DNA of 64,000 nt from Azolla caroliniana (lineage: Eukaryota > Polypodiophyta), in assembly GCA_043228905.1 (NCBI GenBank), contig JBHGNT010000014.1, positions 18,166,001 to 18,230,000 on the forward strand. The letters are read 5' to 3'. The translations under genes were made by a program, and so were the position numbers. Under the pieces are notes generated by a model. It had not been told where the DNA came from. It did no database searches and worked only from the letters and a program-made list of their open reading frames with translations. Shown piece after piece: positions 46,621 to 59,400 of this stretch (position 1 is the first letter of the stretch; each line of letters begins with the position of its first letter).

Positions 46621-48900
46621 TCTTCCCATCATGTACAATTTGTCACACATACATAGGGTTAACGACCTGGTTTGGATACCCCTTTTTATATTTCTACTAG
46701 CAATCATTATAGTATATTCACGTGATTTTCACTCCCATGATTTCCACCCCCCCTCCTAATAGGGAAGGTTCATGAAGGAGTAGGGTGCGTTGAAGAAACA
46801 ACCAATGATCTAGACACTACATCCTAATAGTGTGGCATGCACAACACAAGCAGCATGTGGACACCAACATATGTAACCAAGTGGAGGTACATAAGCAAAG
46901 AAAATTGTATGCTAAAATCAAGATGTGGTCGAAATAGTTCCCATTAGCAAGACCGAACAATGTGAAGTTCAGGCGGTTGTGGTCAATTCACCAAGATGTA
47001 CAAGTAATGGGCTCTACAAAAAGAAAAGTAAATGCCCTTAGTAACCTATCCACGGGTAGTATGGGTAACAAGCCGTTAGTATGCTGTTCATAGAAAAGTA
47101 GATTCCAAAAAGCAATCTCTAGAAACTAAATGTCTGCATAAACCTGAAGAAGAAGAGAACCAATCTACACTCAATGGGGAGACAATTCCCAAAAGAGGCA
47201 ATTCCATCCTGGTGAAACCAAGGAGGATGTCCAAGTACAATCGGAGTAACAAGGAAACATGTTCTCACGCAGAAACAAATTCATCCACACAACTTAGAGA
47301 TAAAGAAGAATGACAAAATCCAATTCATGGGGGATTACGCCAACATTGTAGAATCATAGAGACTCAAAAAACTTCCAAAAGAAACCTTCCTAACATGTAC
47401 ACCTGCATTAAGCAAGCTAGGCAAGCAACCGACCTTGCAATCATAGTACGTAATATACTCGAATGCGTTGGCAAACATTGTTTTTCATACGAATGCAAAC
47501 GAATGCATATGTTATCAAAAAATTATTATGTTTTTTTACACTTTTTACCTTAATTTTCTTACATTTAAATTTATTTTACCTTACAATAAATAATGAATAC
47601 AAAAGTATGATATTTACCATACTTCGAGGGTGTTACCATACTCAAAGGATTGAAACATTCAAGAATGCAAATGCACGTATGATACGTATGGTTCATACTA
47701 TGCTGGCAATGATTCAAACATGAGAAATATCTTACGATGTTTCCCATGCTACAATCACATAATCATATGTCATTTCCAAATTCCCATGTTAAGGTTAAAA
47801 TATTTTCTCTATACCCCTATATGAGGTTACAAAGCTCAACATCATAAGGCTTAAAATAATATATGCACAACCAATAATCACTCTAAACACAATTTTTTTC
47901 AAATGAACAATTTCAATGCTGACATCCTCTAGAGAAGGAAGAAAAAAGATGCAAAAAAGAAGCTCATCGTAGATATGCTTGACCAAACAGTGGATTGGCT
48001 CCCTCCACACTTCAGTCCACATTTCATGCCCAAGATCTCTCTTATTTTTTCCTTTGACTATATAGAGACTGACAACGCCACTTTGTTATGCCCAAGGAGA
48101 CGATTTGATTCAAGTTACATGGTTCCATTATAGATCAACAGGTGTGTTGCATAATGCATCAAGTAAAATAGTTTTTAAGCGACATCAAGTTATTATAGCT
48201 ACTCTCAGATAAGATAAGTTATCCAAGGAGGATTGTTTAACAATAGCTAGAGCCCGAACCACTTGCTTTTTGTGCATCTTGAACCTACTCAATGCACTAC
48301 TCCATGTCACACTCACAATAATTACCTCAAGACAAAACTGCCCTTACATTAACCCGAAATAAAAATGCCATGAGAATATTTAAAAATAAAAATAACTTTG
48401 ATTACATCAACGACATTTATTTTCAGTGATATAAGAAAACTCTACTTAAATTTTCCTAAATCATATCCTTAGATATAAACAAAACCCTAAATGTAGCTAA
48501 TCTAAACCACATCTACACAGGTAAAATGGGAAGAAAAAAAAACTAATTACGATTTGTCTGCAGAGAAAAGTGAAAACCCTACGTGTGACATGTCTAAACA
48601 TATCTACGAAATAAGGAATAACACATACGTGAACTCATACGGAAAAGAGAAAATGCAAAAAAACTAGGAAACAAGAATTGCCATATCTGCGCAGGTAAGG
48701 AAAAAAGAAAACAACTAAATTACCAAGTAGGGTTAAGATAAAAATGGCAGTGCTGAGGGAAAACAGAAGAGGAATCGATGGGAAAGAGGAGGAGGGAAAA
48801 AACAAAAAACAAAAAAAAGGAAGAGGAAAAGCAAATGTATGGCAGAAACATAACCATGTACACAAAACCTAACCTTAAACTTAGAAACCTAACCCTAATC
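46621..48900. other. Probable 5' UTR intron of PABN, no gene seen
   Basis: AT-rich. Many short frames, none with a recognisable domain. If the leader exon at 48926-49100 is real, this is inside the first PABN intron (about 6 kb). Confidence 0.35.
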
Positions 48901-48924
48901 GTACTGGAGAAAGGAAGTGCTTAC

Positions 48925-49110
48925 TTGTGTGCAGAAGAACCCTCGAAGAAGGAAGGAAAAGGAAGGAAGGAAGAATGAGAGAGGAAGGGAAACCGACAGA
49001 GGAACCCCAAAGAGAAGAGACGCGTCTCTTTTCGTGTGTTTTTGAGTTTTCTTCTTCTTTTTCTTCTTTTCTTCTTCTCCTTCTTCAGAAGAAGCCTTCA
49101 CCTCCTTCTT
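48925..49110 (-). promoter_or_regulatory. Putative non-coding first exon of PABN
   Basis: On the minus strand a TC-rich leader (CTTCTTTTTCTTC..CTCTCTCATTCTTCCTTCC) leads to TTCTGCACACAA followed by a consensus donor GTAAGC at 48924-48919. A TC-rich leader ending in a strong donor, then a GTxxGGGTTAGGTTT-like intron start, is typical of plant leader introns. Matching acceptors lie at 42958 or 43020, ahead of the ATG at 42932. Only transcript data could prove the link. Confidence 0.4.
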
Positions 49111-49139
49111 TGTGTGTCTCTGTGTGTGTGTACACAGAC

Positions 49140-49680
49140 ACACAGCCAAACCGGTTAAGCCTTAACCAGCTTGGTCACCGGTTTAGGCTTGACCCGAACC
49201 GAGAAACCGCGGCTTACCGATTTCAACGGTTCGGTTCAGGTTTAGGTTTTTTAAAACGGTTCGGTTTCAACCGTCAGAAACCACGGTTTTTCGGGGTTTT
49301 TTTTTTTTTTTTTTAAACAATTTTAAAATTTTGTTTTAAAAGAATCTTTTCATTTTAAGAATATCTTTAAAATTTTAAATTTTAAAATAATGAAACATTA
49401 TAAATTTTAAATTTTGGCTTAAGTTGAAAACCGAAACCTAACCACGAAACCAAGGTTTTTAACGGTTTTTAAAATGTTTAACGGTTCGATTTTAATGGTT
49501 TCGTGGTTCGGTTTGGTTCAGGTTTTAGAAAATTTAAACCGAACCGAACCGTTGCCGATTGTTACCAGTTTTAGCAATCCCAAACCGAGCTCAAATCGAT
49601 TAAGGAAACTCAAGTCTAAACCGAATGGAACCGAACCACCAAACCGTTTCAAAATGGTCTGACGGTTCGATTTAGGGTTG
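49140..49680. repeat. AACCGG/CGGTT-rich repeat block
   Basis: A dense alternation of AACCGGTT, CGGTTCGGTT and AAACCG in both orientations, interrupted by an AT-only stretch (about 49300-49420, with a T run at 49298-49314). It resembles the array upstream of SDH5 in base words but is not visibly tandem. Confidence 0.7.
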
Positions 49681-52260
49681 AATTGAGTTGTTGCCAATTC
49701 CGACCTCCGTATGAATATTGTTGCACGAAATGGCAAACATGAATGCCCACCCACGCTGTAATATTGTTTGCCATCCATCACCTTGCATTCGACTTACATA
49801 CATTCTGCACTTTCTCTGGTTTAGGAGATACCCAAGGTAATGATGTCATTGCATTATGATACAATCTATATTGTAGTGACCCGTAACAAGAAGTGTGACA
49901 TCCTATAACCGCCAATCCACCCAAGGTGCAACATTTGTTTTCAATGGCAATGATCCATGCAACAGTCGTATATCTTGTAATTTCTCCCAAATAAATCCAT
50001 AAATTGGGGAAAATGCATAATCTGTGATGGTTCATTGGGGCCACGTTTGATGGATCAACTATTCCTGTTTATCAAGTCCTAGAGTATCATCACACTTTGA
50101 TACGATGCATTATGTTTTCGTTCAAGAGTTCTTTTTCAGATGTTGTCCACCTAACCCATTGCTTAGCACACATTTCTCTCATGATCATGGTGTGCACTTC
50201 TCGAGTCACGTTATTTATTAACAATAATAATAATTAACATTGAGATTCGCCATCCAACTCCATTTTTACACTTTTGGTCTCATGGGTAATATTTGAACTT
50301 CAAGGATGATAATAAATTCTATGTAGTTATACCTTGATCGCTTCGTAGGGCCATCTAAGGAGATAGTGAACACTTTGGGGGGCATTTGGGAAATAAAAAC
50401 ACATGTAGGGTGGGATATTACAACCTTGTCCCCTATTAGAACCGTGTCCTTTTTTGTTGTTGCTTGTGTATATGTGCTTGTTGTTGAGAATCAAGCTTAA
50501 CCTAGTCTAGTGTGTGAACACACATTTTGAGAATCTATGACCACGGAAAGGTTAAAAGTCACCGCTACTTATGGAACTCATTAACTATATGTCATAGAAT
50601 CATATTCTATGACACGTAACTAATGAGTTCCATATTCCCCATAACTAATAAGTTTCCACATTCCCCAAGGATCTACAGAGAGAGTGGGCGTTTTAGTGAG
50701 AGAATGTAGAGAGAGGGTGACCTTATATAAAGCACCCTCATCCTACTTTGTAATGGGGCGGTTAATCTGCTTTGTAATGCTCATATCGTTGTAATTGTTC
50801 TCCACTTCTTGTTAATACATACATCCATCTTGAGTACTTCATTTTATCTATCTATCTTGTGTCTCTCTTCTCTTCTCTTTCACACACACATATAACACAC
50901 ATCCATAATCTATTCCACTACATAGAATCACACTCGATTCTTTACAGTTGCAATATCTTAACCTAGTCCATTATTGTTGTTGATGGATTGTGCATGTGTG
51001 TTGTGTTGATGATATCCAAGTTCCACTTTTAGAATCTAGACCTTTGTCGTCGTTTGTGGGAGTTATCCAAGTGTTACTGTGTTCTAAACCATCAACATGT
51101 AGCTATAAAACTATAGATGCATCAACAAAAGTGTTTTTTGGTCATCCTTTTTAGATTTTAACCCTCGTTGAGCTTTCTAATGAAAACTTGAGATATTGTT
51201 ATATTGATTTGAAAGTTGACATTGTTAAGATTTCACTCTCCACATGTAGCTCTCACAAACTCATGCAATTTGCCAAGGGGTTTGGGGCTTCTCTTTTTGT
51301 TGCATCTTCCTCGGCTTTCTCAAACTATTAACTTGTGTTCTTTCATATGTTGGGTTGTCAACTAAAAGTATGTCATTTCATTTATTGTTCTCTTAGAAGC
51401 AATGAAGGTTAAGGTGGAGCCAATGATATATGTGATTTAACTATGTGGTGTGTAGTTGACACAACACGTGTGTCACTAGGCAAAGAAGGGCTTGTGATGT
51501 ATCTCTTTAGTTTTCTTGGCCTCTTAGAATGTTAGCTTTCTTATTTTCTGTCCTCACGTGAAAGCTTGTAGTTTCATTTTGTTCTAGATGTTGGTGTTGC
51601 CATTGTCATGAGTTGAATTCTTGACACAACATATACTGGAAGGTGGATTGCGACTCACAAATATCTGACAACGGGGTATCAAGACGTGTCCCAAGTAAAA
51701 ATAAACATTTATTGATGTTTGGATGTATTTGAGCAATACATGTTTACCGATGGGTGTTATCACAATGTATGTACACGTTCAAAAAAGGAGGTGAAGAATT
51801 ATAATAACTTCAATGGGATTTAAGAGTTTGACAATAATTATGGATCGCCACGACAAACACTCCCAAACAAATAATTATCCATTTCAAATAAAAATAATAC
51901 TTCCATGGATATCGTATATTGTCGACTTCATTGAATCACAACAAACCCTTGGTCATTGTTGTTCATTGCCACATCTTCAAAGATCGACACATTCACTTGA
52001 CAAAGCATTTGCACTTCAAATTCCTACCCAAAAAATAATCTCCATTCTTTCTCGTTTATTAATTGTCGAACCTTCGTTGTTTAAAAGGTTGTTGCTTTAT
52101 GTACAAGGTTTGTTTCGTGGGTCTTGTTTTTCCTTCATTTCATAGGTAAGAACGTTGTGCTAATGATGAGGTGACACATTTCAATCAACATCCAAAGGAC
52201 ATGCAGTGTATAGACTTTTGTAAGCCTTCATTGGTGAAGTATTGTTAATGCTAATAGATC
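49681..52260. other. Intergenic; contains a possible solo LTR
   Basis: Apart from the LTR-like stretch at 50482-50946 I recognise nothing. Short frames at 51813-52145 and elsewhere lack domains. Confidence 0.5.
50482..50946 (+). mobile_element. Possible solo LTR
   Basis: It starts TGTTGAGAATCAAGC (or TGAGAATC from 50485) and ends GATTCTTTACA, with a TATA-like CTTATATAAAGC at about 50723 and a CT/CACACA-rich U5-like end. With the second start the flanks are GTTGT and GTTGC, an imperfect target duplication. The layout is that of a Copia LTR, but no second copy in this window confirms it. Confidence 0.45.
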
Positions 52261-52273
52261 AAGCCTTTAAAAG

Positions 52274-52495
52274 TTGGCTGAAGATAGAGCTTGGTTAGCA
52301 AATAAGGTTTTGGATACATGGTACGTTACGCGACATGTAAAGTGGTGGCATAGAGTTTTAGATGCTGTAGGAAAGTCTCACTTTCCATTTCGGGCAAATG
52401 TGTTTCTTTGGTGTGCAATGGTTGGTGGGTTGCCTTTGGAAATGACTTTAAAACGAAGACATATTTCGAATGGGACATGTTTTTCCTGTACGGTT
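52274..52495 (+). pseudogene. LINE zf-RVT remnant, second copy
   Basis: EDRAWLANKVLDTWYVTRHV, then FRANVFLWCAMVGGLPL, then NGTCFSCTV, the same domain as at about 9350-9570 and ending abruptly at the TA repeat at 52497. It encodes the zinc-binding domain following a LINE reverse transcriptase. It has no upstream RT here. Confidence 0.75.
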
Positions 52496-52496
52496 G

Positions 52497-52497
52497 C

Positions 52498-52528
<31 letters not shown>

Positions 52529-52543
52529 TGAGAGAGAGAGAGA
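52497..52543. repeat. TA, T and GA simple repeats
   Basis: A (TA)n run, a T run, then a GA run immediately ahead of the tRNA-like head at 52556. This could be the tail of the inserted element or of the LINE. Confidence 0.85.
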
Positions 52544-52555
52544 GAATAATTTGCC

Positions 52556-52720
52556 CAGATGGGTGTAGTTCAGTTGGTAACATGTTCAAACAAAAGGTCA
52601 TGGGTTCAACCCTACATTCCAAAGTGGCCTCTACTAAATTAGGAAGAGATGTCTCCAACTTGTAAATCATTCCATAGTGGCGTCTACTAAATCGACAAGA
52701 GACGTCTCTGGTTTGTAAAT
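52556..52720 (+). mobile_element. tRNA-derived SINE-like element
   Basis: GTGTAGTTCAGTTGGTAAC fits a polymerase III A box, and GGGTTCAACCCT about 33 bases later fits a B box (consensus GGTTCRANNCC). No complete cloverleaf forms, so this is a tRNA-like head rather than a tRNA gene. A roughly 60-bp repeated unit (AGTGGCxTCTACTAAATxxxxAAGAGA) follows twice (about 52623 and 52677). It sits next to simple repeats. Confidence 0.6.
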
Positions 52721-52744
52721 GGAAGGGTTGTCATGGGGGCTTCA

Positions 52745-53330
52745 ATATGTTGCGAGTAAGCGAACGTGTTGAGGAAGTAGATGCTTGCTTGGACGGAGCC
52801 TGAAAACTCACAAACCAGTTAGAGGATATAGATGCTTATGAGGACCTTAAGCCTTAACCGATTCGGCTCAAGTTTGAAAACTCTCAAACCAGTTAAGGCT
52901 TAATCGCTAGAGGAAGCGAACACATCGAGGAAGTAGATGCTTGACTGGATCTTAAGCATTTACCAGTTTAGCTCAAGTTTGAAAACTCCCAAACCGTTTA
53001 AGGCTTAATCGGTTAGAAGAGGCAAATGTGTTGAGGAAGCAGATGCTTGCTTGGACCTTAAAACCGTAAACCGGTTTAGGAACCGGTTCGGCTCAAGTTT
53101 GAAAACCCCCAAACCGGTTTGGTTTGGACAAGGACAAATCGGTTAAGCCTAAACCAATTCGGACCCAGTTCAGCCCAAGTTTGAAAACTCCCAAACCGTT
53201 TAGAAGAGGAGGCGAATGCGTCGAGGAAGTAGATGCTTGCTTGGGCCTTAAGACTTAACCGGTTTAGGAGCCGGATCGGCTCAAGTTTGAAAACCCCCAA
53301 ACCGGTTAAGCCTAAACCAATTGGGACGAT
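52745..53330. repeat. Degenerate tandem array upstream of SDH5 (CCGGTT-rich)
   Basis: Phrases GAGGAAGTAGATGCTTGCTT, GGACCTTAAGxCTTAACCGG, GGCTCAAGTTTGAAAAC and CCCAAACCGGTTAAGGCTTA recur in order about five times with a period near 100-140 bases. The last unit ends roughly 125 bases before the SDH5 start codon. It may be part of a satellite-like or transposon-derived array. Confidence 0.8.
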
Positions 53331-53456
53331 GATGATAGGGGCATTTCAGGAAATAAAGAAAACGTTATTCCCAATTCTATAATTTCTTCTTCTTCTTCTT
53401 CTTCTTCGTCTTCACTGTTCGGTCCGATTCCGACCCTCGACGCACAGCAAACAGCG

Positions 53457-56400
53457 ATGGCGATGGCCAGCAGAATCGTGGCGTCTCAGTCTCGAAGGAT
53501 TCTTCTCAGAAGAAGATCGAATCTTCTTCCTCTTCTACCCTCCTCCCACTCGTCTCCTTCTCCTTCTTCATCATCAACTCATCGTCTTCTTCGCCCTCAT
53601 CTGTTTCGTCTCCCAGGTAATATCTGATCCTGCTTTCTTTCTCTCTGCCCGTACGATTATACTATTTAGTTCTTTAATTTCTCATGTTAGAGATGGATAG
53701 TTCTTTCTTGGTACTGAATCCACGGGCGAAAATGAGCTCAAAATGTTCTCTTTTGTTTTCAAACAAAGAAAAAATAGTCAATTTCCATTCAACGAAAGAG
53801 AGGCTTCTTCCGCCACCCTATCTCCCAAATCTACTCGATATCTGAATCCGATTCAGAAGTCTCCTCGTTCTTTCAGTCTCTTCAGAAAAACGTTTGGGTT
53901 CACCTCTGCGACGGAGCCCATTCCAATACCTAACTCGATGGGTCGTTCTTGTCAGCGCTCACCGAACTTGGGGCTCTTACGAAGCATCATGATAATAATG
54001 CTATATCACATAGCTTTTCGGGAGTTTATTGGTTAACCATACGATCTCAAGGAGAATCAATTTGTAAAGTGTCTTCTCCTCAATATCCATGGTATAGATT
54101 CCGGCTTCGCATGAGAGGGCTATAATCCCCTGCGCGTGGAACTTTATTTCACACAAGTTCGTCCCGTACTTAATGTTTCGGAAGCCCAGACTATTCTTTT
54201 CTTAACGGAGCAATATTTTAACTATGGGTAGAGAGATTTTGTTTGAACGAGTCGCACACTAAGCATAGCAAAGATTTCTCGAAAAAATGAAAATGAAGGA
54301 AAAGAAAAGATTCAAATTTTGTGTTAAATCCAGAATGGAATGAATTGTTATGGGTTCCGACTTCATCAGCTGTAAGAGTAAGACGAGGTTTTTTATTTAT
54401 TCAGTATCCTAAAATTTCCAAATCTTTATACCTAAAACCCCATAAATTGTTTGAGCTGAATGGTAACAATATTTTATACGTGCTCTGATTGTTTGGAGAG
54501 GTACTCTACCTTCTCTAGCCCACTCGACTCGAGCCATTTCACTTCCATTGAGACATCCTGCTATTTGTATCTTAATACCCTTATTACTAGTCCTCCCAAC
54601 TGACTCGATAGCCCTTTTCATCGTCCTTCGAAAAGCAACTCTATTTCTTAATTGTGAAGCAACGTGTTCCGCTAGGATCTTTGGTTCCCCGTACGGCTGA
54701 ATAACGTTATTTAGAGTTATTCGAAGTTTTCGATCTCCAATACCTAGCATAGTATCTACATCACGTTTCAACTAATCAATCTTTAGACTATGTTCTTATC
54801 TCATTATACTTAACACTATTATCTAAAAAAGTTTCCGAATCAAATCTGCGTTGCAACAAATGGGTTGTACTTTTATGCTTACAAGCCAAAGTTTTATCGC
54901 ATGATAATCGCAAAATATATCTCGATCTACGCGATCCATCTCGATTTGTAGAACCACCATAAAAAACAGAGAGGATCCTCCAAATGTGTCCAAATCTATT
55001 CAAAATAATGTGATCTGGAAGCGTAACCCAAGCCCTTACCCCCAAGGTTTGGTTTCCTTGCTTGCTTTCGTCAATTTCTGGCATATTCCCTCAGAAACTG
55101 TGGAGAGGAAGAAAAGAAAGATGACGATAACCTTGAGAAAGAAGAGAAAATAAAAATAAAAGTTTTAGATGTCATATGTACAAAAAAAAAGGACACCAAC
55201 AAGAAGAGAAAATAAAAATATAGGAGGAGGCTAATCTTCAAAATATGAAAAACAAAGATCATGATAATGTGAGAAATGCTGTTAATAGCAGCAACGGAGC
55301 AATAGTTAGAACAAATTAGACACAACCAAGCTATAAGAAGGCTGTTAGACAATAGTAGAAAAAATAGTTGCAAAGAGTAGAGACACAACCAAATAATAGA
55401 GCTTGTTTTTAAATAGCAACCAAAGTAAAAAGTCTTTACAAAAGAGGCTTGTATAGCCTATTTATACAAAATTGGGGAAAGTGGGTGAAATGGTTGTTTG
55501 GTAGTAAAGTGGCTCTTGTACTACCAAACAGGTACAAAAAACTAGGAATAAAAGGGAATATCTTGGAAAAAGTAGAAGAGAAAAAAGGCATTTAAAGCAT
55601 TACAAATTCTAGAGAGAGAAGGCATTAAAAGAGTTGCAGATTCTAGAGAGGGAAGAATCTGGGAAGGGAGAGAATATAGTACAAAGATAATAAAGATGAA
55701 AGAGAGTGCAGGGTTGGAGCTGCCACCCTCTAACATCCTCCTCTCAGCTCCAGAATGGCGGTCCAACATTGAGTCGATCAAGGAGCTCATCAATGACTTG
55801 CTTGGGAAGTGGCTTAGTAAATAAATTAGCCACATTTTCTTGAGTAGGGCAATATGCCAAGTTGATGACTTGTGATTTCACTAAGTCATGAACAAAATGG
55901 TAGTGCACTTCGATATGTTTTGTTTTACCATGAAATGCTGAGCTATGTGCCAAGGCACGGGCACTTTGGCTGTCAGTGAAAACTGCAATAGGAGAGTCTT
56001 GCAAAACACCAATGTGAGAAAACAATTGCATCAACCATAGCAACTCATAGCAAGTATCCAAGTAGGTGCGATATTGAGCTTCCGTCAATGAAGTAGAAAC
56101 TGAGTTTGCTTCTTCGATTTCCAAGAAATCAAGCCTGAACCTAACATAAAACAATAGCCAGATGTGGACCTTCTAGAATCAATATCACGTGACCAATCAG
56201 CATCTGAGTAGCCAACAAGCTCAATGCCGCCTCTAAAAGACAGACCATAGTCGAGTGTGTTGACCAAATACTGAAGAACTCGAATAGCTGATTGCCAATG
56301 ACTTTGTCTTGGAGCAATTGAGAATTGGCTGAGAATACTCACGCTATAGGACAAATCAGGCCTGGTATAAGTTAAGTGAAGAAGGAACCCAATTGAACTT

Positions 56401-59400
56401 CTATCTTTTGTGATATCCTCAAATATGGGAGATTGTCTTCACGAGATAGCTTTGAGTTTGGATCCATTGGACAGGAGAGTGGCTTGCAATTTGACATTCT
56501 ATAGGTCTCAAGGAGCTGCCTGAGATACCTATGTTGGCTGAGAAAGATACCACCATGTGATTGGTATACCTCATACCTATGAAATAATGGAGAAGTCCTA
56601 GATCAGTCATTTCAAAGGTTGTTTTGAGGTCAGCGCGAACCTCCTCGATTTTAGATGCAAGGGACCCTGTAATTAGAAGGTCGTCAACATATAATATGAT
56701 CAAGCATAGCAAATTATCTTGGGAAAAAACATAGAGATTGCTGTCAGCATTACAGTTTTGAAACCCAAGAGATAGAAAGAAGCTATCAATTTTGTCATGC
56801 CAAGCTTTGGGAGCTTGCTTTAAGCCATACAAGGCTTTGTGTAACCTGTAGACCATGTTTTTTTGCTCTAAAATCTCGAAACTTGGAGGCTGTTCAACAT
56901 AAATCTCCTCTTTCAAGTCACCGTTAAGGAAGGCTGACTTGACATCCATTTGAAAAATGGCCCATTTGTTGTTAGCAGCAAGTGCAAGCGCACATCAGAT
57001 AGAGGTGTACCTTGCTGTTGGAGCAAAAGTTTCCTCGTAATCCGCTCCTTCGACTTGTGAGTAGCCGTTTGCCACTAAATGTGCCTTGTGCTTATCCAAA
57101 GTACCATCAGCATGGTATTTGGTCTTGAAAATCCATTTCAATCCAATGACTTGTCGATGTAGAGGCCGTGGGACCAGCTCCCATGTATGATTCCGCTCAA
57201 TGGAATCAAGTTCAATTTCCATTGTTGCTTTCCACTTTGGAAGAACAAGGGCCTCTTTTGCTGTTGTGGGTTCTTTTGATTGCACAACAATGCACAATAA
57301 GGCAAAGTTGCATGAGTGAGGAGGCCATTGTGACTTACGTGTCGAGAACCAGATGTATGCTCGTGAAGTTCAGCATCGGAGAGATGAGAATCACGAATGG
57401 TGGCTTGAAGCCACTTGGGAAGTGGTGGAAGCTGGTTTGTAGAGGGAGGGGAAACAAGTGGAGTTGAGGGAGAGGATCGAATTGTTGGCAAAGTTAGAGA
57501 TTGAGTAGGAGGAGATGGGGGGCTTGAGGATGAGACATCTTCGTCTAAAATAGGAGATTCCGGAGGAGTTGGGATTTCAACCATGAACTCAGGTGAAATC
57601 CTAGAATCATCCGACTGAGACTCCACAAAATGAACGTCCCTATAGATGACTAGGGACTTTGATTCTAAATCCCATAACATGTACGCTTTAGATTGTGTGT
57701 TGTAACCAAGAAATTTGCATTGCTTGGTTTTGGACTCAAATTTCGTCCTTTTATGATTTGAAATGTGAACATGAGCATCACAACCAAAGACTTTAAAATG
57801 AGATACTGAGGGCTTTACACCTGTAAATGCTTCTGTAGGCGTCATTCCAGCAACTGCTTTTGTTGGGCAGCAGTTGATGATGTAGACTGCTGTGTTGACA
57901 GCTTCATCCCAAAATGAGAGAGGAAGATCAAATTGAGATAGCATTGTACGAGCCATCTCTTGGACTGCCTGGTTCTTCCTTTCCACGACTCCATTTTGTT
58001 GAGGAGTATTGGGTGTAGAAAATTGGCGAGAAATGCCTCGTTGAGAGCAGAAATGGTGGAAAGCTTGGGAGGTAAACTCTCCACCATTGTTTGACCTGAT
58101 CTTTCAAACTTTCTTCGATGTCTCGTTCTCCACGAGAGCTACCCATTCTTGAAATTTTGTGAAGGCTTGGGATTTTTCTACAAGAAAATAAACCCAAACC
58201 TTGTGGGAGAAGTCATCAATTATAAGCATGAAGTAGCGTGCACCACCAAGAGTAGTGGTTTTCATGGGACCACAAAGATCCATGTGCACTAACTCCAAGA
58301 TAGATGTTGCATGGTGAATGGCTTCATGAGGGAAAGGCTCTCGATGTTGCTTGCCATGAAGACAAGCAACACATGGGGTATTGGGAGATTTGAAAATAGG
58401 AAGACCCTCAACTAGTTGGGAAGAGGAGAGCTTTTGAAGAGAATCATAGTTGAGATGACCAAACCTAGCATGCCACAACGTGGGATCTTCTTGTGCCACC
58501 AAGGTATGTGAGCCTTGAAGAAGATGAAGAAGATGAGATTTGGACTTTTCCAAGGGGCTATGGTAGCTTTTTAGGCGATATAAACCCCCTTCTTGTGTGC
58601 CACTAGCTACAATTTGTAGGCTGTTGGTGTCAATCACTTCCAAAACTGAGCTATCAAAGTAGACTCCATAACCTTGCGTGGCGATTTTGTAGACCGAAAG
58701 TAGGTTGGTAGAGATGTGAGGCACATGTAGCACATCTTGAAGAATGACGGGTTCTTCATTTGAAGAATTGTTAAGAAACACATTACCCACACATGAAGCC
58801 TCAATGCTTGAGGCATCTCTTGTAGAGATTTGGGAAGAGCTAGGCTTCACATCATGCAAAATGGATTTGTCATAGGTCATGCGTGAAGTGGCACCGCTAT
58901 CTAGTAACCACTCATCAATGGTTGAGGTAGTTGGTCCAGCCAAATGTGAAGTATGTTCCTCAATGCCAAGGAAAACTGTTTCTTTGGCTGAGTGGACCGA
59001 GTTGGATTTTGGTGTAGGTTGACTTTCGGTAGAAGAAGATTTCTTGGCATTGTCTCTTTTCTTTTTCTGATAGTCGGGCTGAATGTGACCTTTGTAGCTA
59101 CAATAATGACAGGTAAGCTCCTTGTAGGCTGGGTTGTTTGGTGGTCTTGGATTTGGTTTGTTGTAGGAGTTACCATTTTGCTTCCACTTGCCTTTACTTT
59201 TTGCATGTAGAAGCGTCTCATTGGAAGTTTGAGCACTTTTCTTCCTTGTTGCCCAGAAATGTATTCATATCAGGTGTGTTGGGAAGAAGAGAAATCGTGT
59301 CACAAAATGCTGAGAATGACTCAGGCAACTTTATCAGTAGACTATGCACAAACTCAACTTCAGTTGACTTGCTTCCCAAAGAAACTAGTTCCTTTTGAAG

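Noticed and set aside
52556-52630. A functional tRNA gene
   Set aside because: A and B boxes are present, but D and T arms do not fold properly with a 7-bp acceptor stem, so it is a tRNA-like SINE head at most.
53743-54036. A 97-codon ORF in SDH5 intron 1 as a gene
   Set aside because: It has no recognisable domain and no matching start context. I kept it only as possible organelle-derived DNA.
54403-54771. A transferred, functional nuclear rps3
   Set aside because: Only the C-terminal half exists, it lies antisense inside an intron and shows no transit peptide or own promoter.
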